This document shows positions 9,230 to 19,500 of a stretch of 21,342 bases of DNA, one piece after another; within the stretch, counting starts at the first letter, position 1; every line of letters begins with the position of its first letter. Origin of the DNA: Candidatus Dormiibacterota bacterium (GTDB lineage Bacteria; Chloroflexota; Dormibacteria; UBA8260; Bog-877); assembly GCA_003164475.1 (NCBI GenBank), contig PLTL01000102.1, positions 1-21,342 on the forward strand. Direction: 5' to 3'. The position numbers and the translations under genes were made by a program. The notes under the pieces are model-generated. The model had not been told where the DNA came from. It did no database searches and saw only the letters and a list, made by a program, of their open reading frames with translations.

Positions 9230-12200
9230 CGCGACGTGTCGTCGACTCGCCAGTCGACCACCACATCGGCATCTGGATGCTCGTCGAGAAACGCCCCCAG
9301 CGCCATCAGAGTATCCGTCGCGTCCTCACCTGCACGGCGCCGGCGGGCTCCATGGGCGCCTGCGGGTGGAGACGGGGGCACTGGGGAGTGTGGTACCGCT
9401 GCGATGCCGTCAGCGACCCACTCAAATGCGGCCGCTTCGCAGCGAGTCAGTGCGTCGCCAAGCCGCACGGCGATCTCGTCGGCGCGCAATGCCTCGCGCA
9501 AGGAGTCGAGGATGGCCCGCGCCTGCCTAGATCGCTGTTCGTCTCCACCCTCGGCGGCTTGAAGCGGAGCCATGCGCTCCCAGTGGAAGGCGCGCAGCGC
9601 ACGGCCGACGTCGTCAGCGCTACTCGCCGACGCGGCAACCGCCTCCTCGGTGGCTGGCAGCACCGCCGATGCCAGCGCGCCGATGAACTGCACCCGGTCG
9701 CTAGTTTGCGCGAGGGTCTCGATGAGCGCTGCCGCCGCTCGGGCGCTTGCCAACCGACCCACCGTCGCGTCGACGTTCAGGCGTCGGTACGCCGATTCCA
9801 GCTGGAGCACAAGAGCGACAGCCGGGGACGACCAGCGACCCACCACTCCACGGAGCTCGTCGATCAGCGTAGCGACGCCAGCGGCGGTCAGATATCGGTT
9901 GGCGGTCACCCCGAACAGTTGCGCTGCGCGGGTCACGGCACGGTCCCAGTCCGCCGGCGCAGGGAGCGCCTCCGGCCGCAGCTCCATCTCGCCGCGGAGC
10001 TGCCCGGGCCTGGGCGTCGGGATCGAGGATCCGTGCAGGTACCAGGCGCGCTGGCGTAGCGCCCCCCACGCCAGAATGACAAGGTCCTGCACCTCAAGAC
10101 GCAGCCCCATCGCCGGTCGGATGGCCTCCATCCAGGCGCGCACACGCTCGACTCGCACCGGGTCGTGCGGACCCAGGCCATCGCGGGTCAAGGCACGCTC
10201 GAACTCGGCGCCCCAGGGGCTGAAGCGGTCGTCGCCGAACAGGTAGTGGGTCTCAGTAGCGGTTCCCACTCCCAGTGGCGATGCCACGCGCCGAACTGCA
10301 GGCCGATCACTCGGCTCCATGAAGACGCGGCCATCGGGGTCCGCAACAGCCCTCTCGACTAGGGCGTATGTTGTCACCAGCTCACGGGTGGTGACCTCCT
10401 GACGCGTGGGCTCAAACCGGGGATGCCCCGGAGAGCTGGAGGAGAAGGCTCGGTCCACCAGGTCAGCGAACGCCGCGGCAAGGTCGACCCCAACGGGAAG
10501 GGCAGCGTCGAACCCGGGATCGAGCGAGATCAGGACCCGGTCGTGTCCGGGATCGTCGACCACGGTGCCCCCGGTCGGGGCGGTAGCCCCGTACGCCTCC
10601 TGGAGGGCGCGCCGAACACGCTCGCGGAGATTGGCTCGCTGTGACTCGAGGATGGCCCGCGCCGCACTCCTATCACCCTCGGACAGGTGGTCACTGTTGG
10701 TGGTCCAGCGTTCACCCGTCCCTCCCAGAAGCCATTCCAACAGGACGAGGCGGCTGACCTCCGTCATCCGTTCCTGGGTCAAGAACCGCGGCAGCCACAC
10801 CACAGTGGAAGAACGAAGGCCAGCGTCGCGCAGGCGATCCAGCCGAGCCAGGTCGTCGCCAGCAGAGTGACCAGGATCGTCGAATGGGTGGTCGACGACA
10901 AAGCGCCAAGTGCCGGGATGGGCACGGAAGTGCTCCTCTGTCAGCCAGCCGGCGTCGCGGACATTGCCGAAGACCAGATCGACCTCACGCCGCGACCCAC
11001 GCCAGACTATGGGATGAGCGATGGCGCCGAACATGTCCGCTTCGGTAGCGGCGACACCGACCGCCTCGCGCACCAGCTGCTTGACCAGCTCCCGACGCCG
11101 CCCCTCATTGTCCTCGCCCCGGACGCGTTCGACCACCGACTCGTAGTTGACATCAGCGAGCCGAACCCCGATCACAGGGTTGCGCGGATCGTCGCCGATG
11201 TGGATCTCGGGTATGGTCCCCGCCCACTCCCGCACCTTCCCGAGAACGATGGCAGCCTCGTGGCCTTGGAGCGGGGAGACGATGGAGCCGTGATTGAGCG
11301 AGGCGAGCCGACCCGCGGTCAGCTGCTTCAGCGCCGGTACATCGGGTGCGACGGCCGATAGGAGCAGCGTCTTCGCCAAACGGTCATCGGCTTGGAAGCC
11401 AGCAGGTGCGCTCTCGGGATTGGCGCGTAAGTCGGCTTCATTCACCGCGTGGGTCTTCATGAGCAGAGGACGCAGCTTGTCGTGGTACAGCACGCTGGCG
11501 GCACGGAAGCGAGCGGCGGCCTCAGCATCGAGCGCATCTCGCCCGTCCACGAGATGAGAGAAGGCGTCACCCACGGGAATGAGGTCGTCGACGGTTAGTG
11601 TGTCGCGCCGCTCCACGAGCATCTGCTGCATCACCTTGAGGGCGGTGCGCTCACGCTGCATGACGCCGGCTAATGCTCGGAGAGTGGAGACAAGCGCGGG
11701 AGAGAACGGGTAGGTCAGCCGGAACGCCGCCTCGTCGGCCCCGCGGTGCTGGTCGTCAGTGTTAACTCCGTCGAGTAGAACATCCCATATCTGAGGCTGC
11801 CGGTCGAGCCGGGCGAAGGCGTCGGCGATCACCTGTTGTGCGGCCTCGTCCCGCGGGCGGAGAAGACGCTGAGAGGCGACGTACGGCAGGTTGTCGTCCC
11901 CGAGAACGATGGTGCTAAATCGCCCCTCCTGGTGGCGGAAGGCTCGGTCGAGTGCATCCTGCTCCGCCCCTGACGCCCCCGACCCGGCAAACCAGCGGCG
12001 CAGGTCCATCTGCCGGGCAACAAACGAGACCAGCGGGATGGCGCGATTGCCGCTCGACGACTCAACAAGCGTCGTGAGCTTCTGGGACTCGCGCCGGAAG
12101 AATTCGCGGTCGAGCACCGAGAAGGCGAGCCATAGGACCAGCTCGTCGAGGAGAAGGACGACCGCGTCGTAGCCCAATCCCTTGGCGTGCTCAGCGATGC

Positions 12201-12942
12201 AGGCCAGTCCGTTGTCCAGGTCGACGTAGGCAGCCTGTGCGGTGTACGCGGAGAAGAAGTGGCCCGCGAGGGTCGTAACCAGCTCTTGCCGAACGCTGGC
12301 GTCAGGGCTCGCTGCCCGCGCGCCGTCGTACCGGGCCGCGTCCCAGGTGCCGGCGCCGAGCAGACCGGACCATGCGTCGGCACCGCTCGAGGCATCGTTC
12401 AGCTCGAGGAAGAACTCGTCGTTACCGAGGCGCTGGCGGAGGCCTTCGGCGTCCCGCAGGATGGCGTCTGACTGGTGCACCGCCGGCAGTGGTGCGTCTG
12501 GGTGGAGCGCGCGGATCTGGCGGACGTAGCCGCCCAGGATGGCTGCCTCCAGTGACTCGGCCCCCAGCAGGTGATAGGCGAGGGGGAGGATGCGCCTGTC
12601 GCGCAAGGCAGGGTCGTGGCGCGCCACGGTGGGCTGGAGTGCGCTGATGGCCCGTGCTCCTGGCTGCTGCTCCAACAGTGCGTACAGCACCGCCATGAAG
12701 TGGCTCTTGCCAGAACCGAAGGAGCCGGAGAGAAAGGCGCCACGGCTCTGATGTCCGGCTAGAGCAGCGGTGACGAGGTCGAGCGCCTGGTCAAAGGCCT
12801 GAGCTAGCCCGTCGGTGACCACATAGTCGCGCAGCGTCTGGGCCATGCGCTCGGGGCTCACCCCGCTCGTCAGTCGCAGCACGTAGTCCTCGGCACCCGC
12901 GCGCTCGGGGATGGTGATGACGTCGCGTAGGAGGGTCGTCAA
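9226..12942 (-). CDS. pglY: PglY, large P-loop ATPase of type 2 BREX (BrxC counterpart)
   Basis: I choose a TTG at 12942, which overlaps the pglX stop as TTGA and gives 1238 residues beginning (M)[20 protein letters not shown]. The frame stays open to 13110, but the 56 extra residues are an Arg/Pro-rich shadow of the end of pglX. Walker A is GSFGSGKS (73-80), followed by [10 protein letters not shown]. Walker B is AVVLLLDEL with D266 and E267. The remaining roughly 950 residues are helical with many charged segments, as in BrxC/PglY proteins. The protein is thought to be a large ATPase acting with PglX and PglZ. The TTG start and the absence of an independent ribosome-binding site suggest expression coupled to pglX. 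Identity follows from length, motifs and position between pglX and pglZ. Confidence 0.92.
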   Translation of the reverse strand: MTTLLRDVITIPERAGAEDYVLRLTSGVSPERMAQTLRDYVVTDGLAQAFDQALDLVTAALAGHQSRGAFLSGSFGSGKSHFMAVLYALLEQQPGARAISALQPTVARHDPALRDRRILPLAYHLLGAESLEAAILGGYVRQIRALHPDAPLPAVHQSDAILRDAEGLRQRLGNDEFFLELNDASSGADAWSGLLGAGTWDAARYDGARAASPDASVRQELVTTLAGHFFSAYTAQAAYVDLDNGLACIAEHAKGLGYDAVVLLLDELVLWLAFSVLDREFFRRESQKLTTLVESSSGNRAIPLVSFVARQMDLRRWFAGSGASGAEQDALDRAFRHQEGRFSTIVLGDDNLPYVASQRLLRPRDEAAQQVIADAFARLDRQPQIWDVLLDGVNTDDQHRGADEAAFRLTYPFSPALVSTLRALAGVMQRERTALKVMQQMLVERRDTLTVDDLIPVGDAFSHLVDGRDALDAEAAARFRAASVLYHDKLRPLLMKTHAVNEADLRANPESAPAGFQADDRLAKTLLLSAVAPDVPALKQLTAGRLASLNHGSIVSPLQGHEAAIVLGKVREWAGTIPEIHIGDDPRNPVIGVRLADVNYESVVERVRGEDNEGRRRELVKQLVREAVGVAATEADMFGAIAHPIVWRGSRREVDLVFGNVRDAGWLTEEHFRAHPGTWRFVVDHPFDDPGHSAGDDLARLDRLRDAGLRSSTVVWLPRFLTQERMTEVSRLVLLEWLLGGTGERWTTNSDHLSEGDRSAARAILESQRANLRERVRRALQEAYGATAPTGGTVVDDPGHDRVLISLDPGFDAALPVGVDLAAAFADLVDRAFSSSSPGHPRFEPTRQEVTTRELVTTYALVERAVADPDGRVFMEPSDRPAVRRVASPLGVGTATETHYLFGDDRFSPWGAEFERALTRDGLGPHDPVRVERVRAWMEAIRPAMGLRLEVQDLVILAWGALRQRAWYLHGSSIPTPRPGQLRGEMELRPEALPAPADWDRAVTRAAQLFGVTANRYLTAAGVATLIDELRGVVGRWSSPAVALVLQLESAYRRLNVDATVGRLASARAAAALIETLAQTSDRVQFIGALASAVLPATEEAVAASASSADDVGRALRAFHWERMAPLQAAEGGDEQRSRQARAILDSLREALRADEIAVRLGDALTRCEAAAFEWVADGIAAVPHSPVPPSPPAGAHGARRRRAGEDATDTLMALGAFLDEHPDADVVVDWRVDDTSR

Positions 12943-15900
12943 CGGGTGGCTCCGATGATGCGGGGGCGGCGACCGCGGCGGGCGACGTCCGGTCGCCACT
13001 CCGCGAGCTGAGGGATCGTACAGCCGACCTGGGCCGCGCGCGAGGCTAACAGCTGCTGGCAGAAGGCGGAGAGGTCGACACCCATCGTGGCGTCGACGCC
13101 GCCGTGCCACTGATCGACCCAGGGTTGCAGCTCAGCGAGGCCTGCGACCAGGGGAACGAGTCGCTCGTCGGCCCAGCCCTCGGCCTCGCGCTGCTCAATG
13201 ACGATGTTGAGAGCAAGTGACCGCTGGGCGTGATCCCAACCGGCCCAGCCCAGCAGCGGTGTCGGGTCGGTGTCGCGGCTGGCGCCCGGATAGAGGATGA
13301 AGCGCTCCTTGGGCACGTCGAGCTTGCCGCGTGCCTGCCAAGAGCGCGTCTGCCGGAAGTCCGCAGGCGCGTATTGCGGCGGGACAGCGATAGGGCCGAC
13401 CACCTCGCCGGCGTCTTCGCGCCGCTGCAGCGTCCAGGTCTGCTCCCACGCCTCGCGCTTGCGCAGGCCGGAGCCGGTATAGCGGAACGCGGCCAGATAG
13501 GGCACGGCCTCGTCGGCGACCAGGCGCGTGAGTGACTGCTCTGGAGGAACATCGGGTCGGCCTTCCCACAGCGAGAGGACTCTGACGAGGTCGGGGTCAC
13601 GGGCGACCTGGTCCGCGAGCTGGCCGATGCTCCGCGGTGCAGGGCGACCTTGCCTGTCAAACCAGAAACGACGATCTTCGAGGTGATCGAGCAGCCAGTC
13701 GTGGAGCGCGGCGGTCTCGCGCTTCTCCCACGACTCGGCGGCCCAGCGGCGCTTGTACTCTGGCTTCTCCAGAAGCCGGATGCTTGGGTTCGAGGTGATT
13801 TGGTCGATACGGCGCTGGACCACCTCGCGGTATCCCGTTGCCCAGTGGGCCGGAAGCTCACTGACAGGCGTCGAGCCGTGCCGGGAAAACCAGGTTGTCT
13901 CCTCTCCCCCGGCCGCCACCGCGCGCGCTAGCTCGATCTCAAACGCTCGTTCCCCAAGGGCAATTTCGGGGACATCTTCCCCGCGGTACGTCAGATCCTC
14001 GTCGAGGAAGCCAAATAGGCGGTAGACCTCCCAGTCGAGCTCCTCTTGGAGCGCAATCATCCAAGAAAGGATCCGGTCATGGTCTGCGTGTGCGACCTCG
14101 AGGCGGTGCAGGGAGGGGATGGCATCACCAGAGCACGCGACAGACGGTAGAACGGCAGCGAGTTCCTGCGCAAGGCCATCCAGAATCCGCGCACGACCGA
14201 GGGGCAAGGTCTCTGGAAGGGGGAATCCCAGGAGAGTGGTGCCCGTGAACTCGTACGTGTCCCTCCATGCCTCGCCGCGGGCCGCATACCCGGCATCCAC
14301 CCGCGCTCCACCGCCTTCGCCCTTGTTATGGCTCTTCTGTTTCAGCCAAAAGCATGCTATCGACGAGTTGAGGACTCCAAGCAAGGCCAGGTGCTGATCC
14401 TCCGAGGCGCCCTCTGGCAGCTTGATCACCGGCGCCGACCGGTTAAACACTTCGTTGCACCGGCGCAGTACGAAGTGGTTGTGGGTAGCGACGAAGGCGA
14501 AGGACAATGTCAGGCGACTAACTCCCGCGTCCTTCGGTAGCTGATGCCACTCAAACCACTTACGCCCAGAGCTCACGTACGACTCGCCGCTGAAAGTAGC
14601 TCGCGCTCCTAGGGTGGACCTCAGACGCCAGAGGAACTGCTCAGCTTGTACGCCCAGCGAAGGCAGAGCAACCAGCTCGTGGGCGGCGTCGTACGGAAAG
14701 ATCGCCCTCTCAGCCACGGCCTCCGCCGTCCAGTCGCGGACACCCTCTCCACGGACGGCAGCTGGACCAAAGTCAGCTGGCATGCAGAGTGCTTCGATCA
14801 CCCTCGCCGGCTGGAAGAATGCCTCGTCAGCATGCGAGTCGGCGAAGAACCCAATGCGGCGAGTCAGGGACCCGAGGCGGTCTGGAGCCTCGGTTAGCTT
14901 CCCGAGTACCTCCCTCGCTCCGCCGCCTGTTAGTGTCCACGGATGCCTGGCGAGGATAGTTCGGTCAAGCTCGGATACGGTTATCCAGAGCGAGTCATAC
15001 CCCGGGGAGTCCACGTGTTCAACGATGGAGCGCCAGACGACGCCCTCGGCTGGATGCTTCGGGCGCCCCGGCTCCCCACGCACACCAAGCACGGCGCGCA
15101 CCGAGATTCCCACGGGGCGCTGGTTGCGACCCACAATGATGACCGTCGGAGTCCCGTGCCCTGGAATGTAGGCGCCCGACGTATCCACGACCAGCCGGAG
15201 GTCCTTGTTAACCAGAAACTCCTCAATGAGCCTGGAACCAAACTGACGCCTCATGAAAGAGTTACTCGTGATCTGTCCTACCCACCCTGCTGGCCGGCCA
15301 TTGCCTCCTGCGGCAGCCAAACCGAAGCATCGCTCCATGAAGGGCACGGTCAGCGCGTAGGTGCCCTTGCAGCTCGTGTAGCGCTCCCGATAGGCCGCGT
15401 TGAGCGACTTGTCCTTGACCGTGATGTACGGCGGGTTGCCCAGAACTGCGTCGTAGCTGCCTGGTCGCAAGATCCGCCGCAGTAGCTCGAGGTCCTCCGT
15501 GGCGTACGCGAAGCCCAAGAGTGCCTCGTCAGGCTCCGAGGCATCGTGCACCTCGAGATGCAACTGCTCGGTGCCATGCAGGAGCGAGTCCCCCACGGCG
15601 AGATTAAGGCGAAATGCTGGCGCCTCCGCCAATCGCCTCAGGCCGCACGCCTGCAGCGCCGCAATCACCAGCCGGAAGCGGGCAATCGCCACCGCGAACG
15701 GGTTGAGGTCAACTCCGTGGATCGCGTCCAGGGCCATCTGCACGCGCGCCTGCGCGTCAAGTGCCGGCGCTCTGCGGTCCCAACGGTCGAGTAGGCGCGC
15801 GAAGGCGCTGAGCAAGAAGTGCCCCGACCCGCAGGTCGGATCGATGAGCCTGAATCCTTCGAGCGACCTCTCGCGCAGGGCCGGCTCCAGGGTCTGGTCG

Positions 15901-16532
15901 AGGATGAAGTCCACAACGAACTGCGGGGTTTGGAGCAACGCGTAGGTCTCGCGGGCATGCTTGGACAGGTCCTGGTATAGGTCGCCGAGGAACCGCGTCG
16001 ACAGCTCGGGATCCCTGAGGTCGTGGATGAGCACGCCGTCCTCGCCGCGCTCACGCCAGAGCGCGATCAGCGCCGACGCAGCGTCGCCGGACGGCGAGAC
16101 CAGGTCCAACGCAGCATGTGAGTCCACGAGTGCTGCCGTCGCTTGCAGTCCGCGCAGGTGGGCGATCGCGTCCTCCAACCATTCTCGGTCGGTGGCCTCC
16201 GGGTGAGCGCGGAAGAAGGCCAGCTGGGCGTCTAGAGCCTCCTGGCGGCGCGCCTCCGGGCCGGCGATCCAGACCGGGTCCACGAGCGCGTTGTCCTCGC
16301 AGAAGCGCACGAAAACCGTGGCCAGCACCCAGGCCACCGCGGCCTGGGTCACTCGGTCGTCGCGCCACGCTTGCCACGTCGCCGCCGTCCGCCTCCTCGC
16401 CAGCGCCTCGTTATGCTCAGCGTGCCACCGTCCGGCCACCTCCGCGCTCGACTCGACCCGCGTTCGTAGGTCCTCCTCCAGCACCAGGACGTGACGCTGC
16501 AATGCTGTTGTCAGCGCAAGCGTTGCCGTCAT
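12939..16532 (-). CDS. pglX: PglX, BREX N6-adenine DNA methyltransferase
   Basis: A 1197-residue protein from an ATG at 16532 that overlaps the pglW stop as ATGA; the frame continues 59 codons upstream only as a basic, low-complexity shadow of pglW. S-adenosylmethionine-binding motif I is [13 protein letters not shown] (231-243), [18 protein letters not shown] (271-288) is the motif II region, and the catalytic motif is NPPY (366-369), which marks an adenine-N6 (gamma-type) enzyme. The N-terminal helical domain (1-200) includes VFVRFCEDN, common in PglX. Residues about 395-770 should hold the target-recognition domain. Hand-counted rows there (14341, 15181) are 52-53% GC, against 68-70% in rows 13081 and 15781 of the same gene. 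In BREX, PglX methylates host DNA and is needed for defence. No frameshift or broken motif is visible. Confidence 0.95.
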   Translation of the reverse strand: MTATLALTTALQRHVLVLEEDLRTRVESSAEVAGRWHAEHNEALARRRTAATWQAWRDDRVTQAAVAWVLATVFVRFCEDNALVDPVWIAGPEARRQEALDAQLAFFRAHPEATDREWLEDAIAHLRGLQATAALVDSHAALDLVSPSGDAASALIALWRERGEDGVLIHDLRDPELSTRFLGDLYQDLSKHARETYALLQTPQFVVDFILDQTLEPALRERSLEGFRLIDPTCGSGHFLLSAFARLLDRWDRRAPALDAQARVQMALDAIHGVDLNPFAVAIARFRLVIAALQACGLRRLAEAPAFRLNLAVGDSLLHGTEQLHLEVHDASEPDEALLGFAYATEDLELLRRILRPGSYDAVLGNPPYITVKDKSLNAAYRERYTSCKGTYALTVPFMERCFGLAAAGGNGRPAGWVGQITSNSFMRRQFGSRLIEEFLVNKDLRLVVDTSGAYIPGHGTPTVIIVGRNQRPVGISVRAVLGVRGEPGRPKHPAEGVVWRSIVEHVDSPGYDSLWITVSELDRTILARHPWTLTGGGAREVLGKLTEAPDRLGSLTRRIGFFADSHADEAFFQPARVIEALCMPADFGPAAVRGEGVRDWTAEAVAERAIFPYDAAHELVALPSLGVQAEQFLWRLRSTLGARATFSGESYVSSGRKWFEWHQLPKDAGVSRLTLSFAFVATHNHFVLRRCNEVFNRSAPVIKLPEGASEDQHLALLGVLNSSIACFWLKQKSHNKGEGGGARVDAGYAARGEAWRDTYEFTGTTLLGFPLPETLPLGRARILDGLAQELAAVLPSVACSGDAIPSLHRLEVAHADHDRILSWMIALQEELDWEVYRLFGFLDEDLTYRGEDVPEIALGERAFEIELARAVAAGGEETTWFSRHGSTPVSELPAHWATGYREVVQRRIDQITSNPSIRLLEKPEYKRRWAAESWEKRETAALHDWLLDHLEDRRFWFDRQGRPAPRSIGQLADQVARDPDLVRVLSLWEGRPDVPPEQSLTRLVADEAVPYLAAFRYTGSGLRKREAWEQTWTLQRREDAGEVVGPIAVPPQYAPADFRQTRSWQARGKLDVPKERFILYPGASRDTDPTPLLGWAGWDHAQRSLALNIVIEQREAEGWADERLVPLVAGLAELQPWVDQWHGGVDATMGVDLSAFCQQLLASRAAQVGCTIPQLAEWRPDVARRGRRPRIIGATR

Positions 16533-19500
16533 GCGGCGACCCCCTCCGCACCGGGTTCGGGGCTGAGCCAGACGGCGTCGAGGCGAAGGAACTGCCCAGG
16601 AGCAGCCAACGGAAGGGGTCGGCCGTCGATCACCGCCCCCTGAGCGCCGGCGAGCTGGGGCACCAGCGCCCACACCGCCGTCGGGCGCCCTGCTGAAAGG
16701 TCGGTCCACCGCGCCAAAATGCTCAAATGACCGTAGCGGGCCAGCGGGGCGAGATCGGTGAGCAGCAGCGGTCGCTCGCGATCTCGTGCCTCGGTCGCCG
16801 CGCCGTCCAACGTCGCCTCCAACCGTGGGAGGCTGCGCCGGACTAGCGCCCTGAGGCCTTGAGCATCGCGGCTACCCTCCGTGGCGGAGTCGGAGGCAAG
16901 CACCAGCGCCCAAGCTAGGTTCGCCTCCCTAGCCGTGTCACGCATCCCCTTGAGAAGGACCTCGGTCACGTCGATAATCCGGACGTCATGGCGGAGCAGG
17001 AGCAACTCAGTGGCGCGGTCGACGCGATCGGCTACAACTCCGAGAGCGAGAAAAGAACGCCGGTACAAGCTGTCAGCGAGGCGCTCCGCAACGTGACCGC
17101 GGACCTCCGAGCCCGCCGGAGCAGATACGACGTGGGTTACCTGACGGGAGGCCAGACCGCTTGTATCCACGACTGCCGCCGGGCCATGGTAGTGCCGCTG
17201 TGCTTCGTCGTACTCGAGGGCAAGACCGGCTTCCAGCAAAAGTGCGTCGAGCCGCGGGCGATCGGGTAGCTGAGCGAGCACCGGGAAGCGGGCCCTGACC
17301 CGGCCGCGGACCTCCTGGGCGGTCACGGGCTGAGCGCCAAGCCCGGCCAGCGCCAGCCGGACGGCAGCCTGCGGGGAGAGCTCACGTGAGTGCAGCTCCC
17401 CCCGGCCGGAGACCGCAGCCGTCCTGGAGAGGGCGGCGGCAAGCCGGACAAGCCGAGCGTCGTCGATCCGCTGCATGGCAGTGCCGTCGCCACGGAGTAG
17501 CTCTGCGGCCCGTGCCTCGGGGACGACCAAGTCGTGCGGGGTCGGAGCAACGAGCTCCTCGGCGCGTTGCGCCGCGGAATCGGCAGCGTCGAGTAGCGCC
17601 GATTCGGTCGCAAGCATCGCCATCTGCCCGTCGCGCCCACGTCGGAATTCGAGCGTGCCAGAGCCGCCCCCCTGGCGCTGCCCCAGGGCGACCCCAACCA
17701 GCGACGCTAGCGCGCGGCGCGCCTGCGCATCGGCCGCGACATCTCGTCCCATCGGCAGCGTGGCGGCGACAGCGTCGACCAACTCGCTGACCGCGGCCAC
17801 ACCGCCAAGACGCTCGAGCGCATCCAGCGCCGCCGCACTCACGCGGCTCAGCTCGGCTCGGCAGGCATCGTCGTTCAACCATGCGTCGCGGAGGCTAGCG
17901 ATCAATCGCGCTGCCCGGGAGCGCGGGGTCCCCAACGCCGCCGCCAGCTGGCCTGGCGTCGCAAAAGGTGGTAGGCCTTGGTCAAGCCCGAGGAGGAGGC
18001 GGGCGGCGCGGCGCTGCGATCTGTCGGCCTGCGCCGCCAGCGCCATGGCTGTCAGCGGCGCATCGAGCACGTTCTCGGCGGCGTCGATACCGACCGACCG
18101 AGCGGCGTCCACTGTCGTGAAACGGTCTCGCCACAGCCGTGCCCGATCTCTGATCTCGCGTCGCGTCGCGTCAGCCACGCCCTTGATGACGGTCAAGCGC
18201 CCTGGATCGAGGGCGGCAAGATCACCTGCGGTCTCGACCGCAAGTGGTTCGAGGGCGGAGATTGCCCGGGCGGACAGGCCTGCCTCGGCCAGGCGGGTCT
18301 GCGGGCTGGCGGCCACCGCCCGCGCCCGTCGGGCGTCCGCATCCTCGCCCGGGCGGGACACTCGGGTGAACACGGCGCGCCACGTCGCGAGCATCTCTGT
18401 CGCGGTGTCATGCCGGGCGGCGGCGTCGCGCGCAAGCGCCTGGCGGAAGAAGGGCACCAGCTGGGCCGCGACGGAGGAATCAAACTGAGCCGGCTCGACG
18501 GTTGCCTCCTCTGTCGTCAGGAGAGGGTGCGACAGCCCATCACCGAATACCGGCGGCCGTCCAGTTGCCATCTCGAAGAGGACGACGGCCACCGCGTAAC
18601 GCTCGGCAGAGGAGTCGTAGCGACCGCGCCCGGGAGCCTCCAAAAAGGGGTCGAGATAGGGCGGCGTGCCCGCCGTTACTGAGTCGGCGGCAGCGCGAGC
18701 CAGCGAGAAATCTAACAGCACCAGGTGCTTTGTACGATCGCCTCGGCCTTCTAGAACGCCGAGATTGGCTGGCTTGATGTCGCGATGGTTAATCCCCGCC
18801 TTGTCGAGCGCCACCATAGCTTCAAGCAGGTCGATCCCCCACCGCTCGAGGAGGTCGAGGGAGAGGCGCGGACGCGCCCGCAGAGCGTCAGCCAGGGTCT
18901 CATCGCCGGCGTTGCTGAGGAGGAGGCAGGCTCGTCCGCCCACTTCTAGTTCCTCTACCAGAGTGACCAGCCGGGGATGCTGGAGTACACGAAGGACGGC
19001 GGCCTCGTCACCGAGTCGGCCGCCGGCGGCTTCGTTGAGGGCCACCTTGAGGACCCGTCGCACCTCGCCGCCAGCCTCAGCCTGAAGGTCGGCGACAAGG
19101 AGGCCGACCGCGGTCGAGCCTTTTCCCAGCCTCCGCTCCAGCCGAAATCGCCCATCGAGGACAACGCCCGCGACCGCGTCGAGAGGGTCGACCACCTCAA
19201 CTGGTACCTGAACTGCCGCCTCCGCCACGGCCAGCAGCTCGAGAAACCGGCCCACGTCGCTCAGCCGTCCGGTGACCGTTGGACGTGTGGCCTCGAGGAC
19301 CAGGGTGCGCAGCGCCGATTGAACCTGAGGGAGGTCTGCAGCGAGGTCAAGGCCCCCATCGTTCTGCAACCGACTGCGGAGTGTGGCTCGATCGGGGGCG
19401 GCAGGGCGCCCGGCCACCACGTAGTAGGCGAGCGCACCGAGGGCGAACACGTCGAGACGCACCCGGTCGGCGTCCGCGGACCACACTCCCTCGGGGGCTT

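Noticed and set aside
12943..13110. Upstream extension of the pglY frame by 56 codons
   Set aside because: It is an Arg/Pro-rich shadow of the pglX 3' end; the TTG at 12942 overlapping the pglX stop gives the expected N-terminus.
16533..16709. Upstream extension of the pglX frame by 59 codons
   Set aside because: The extension is Arg/Gly/Pro-rich, overlaps the end of pglW in another frame, and the ATG at 16532 fits the ATGA junction and the normal PglX N-terminus.
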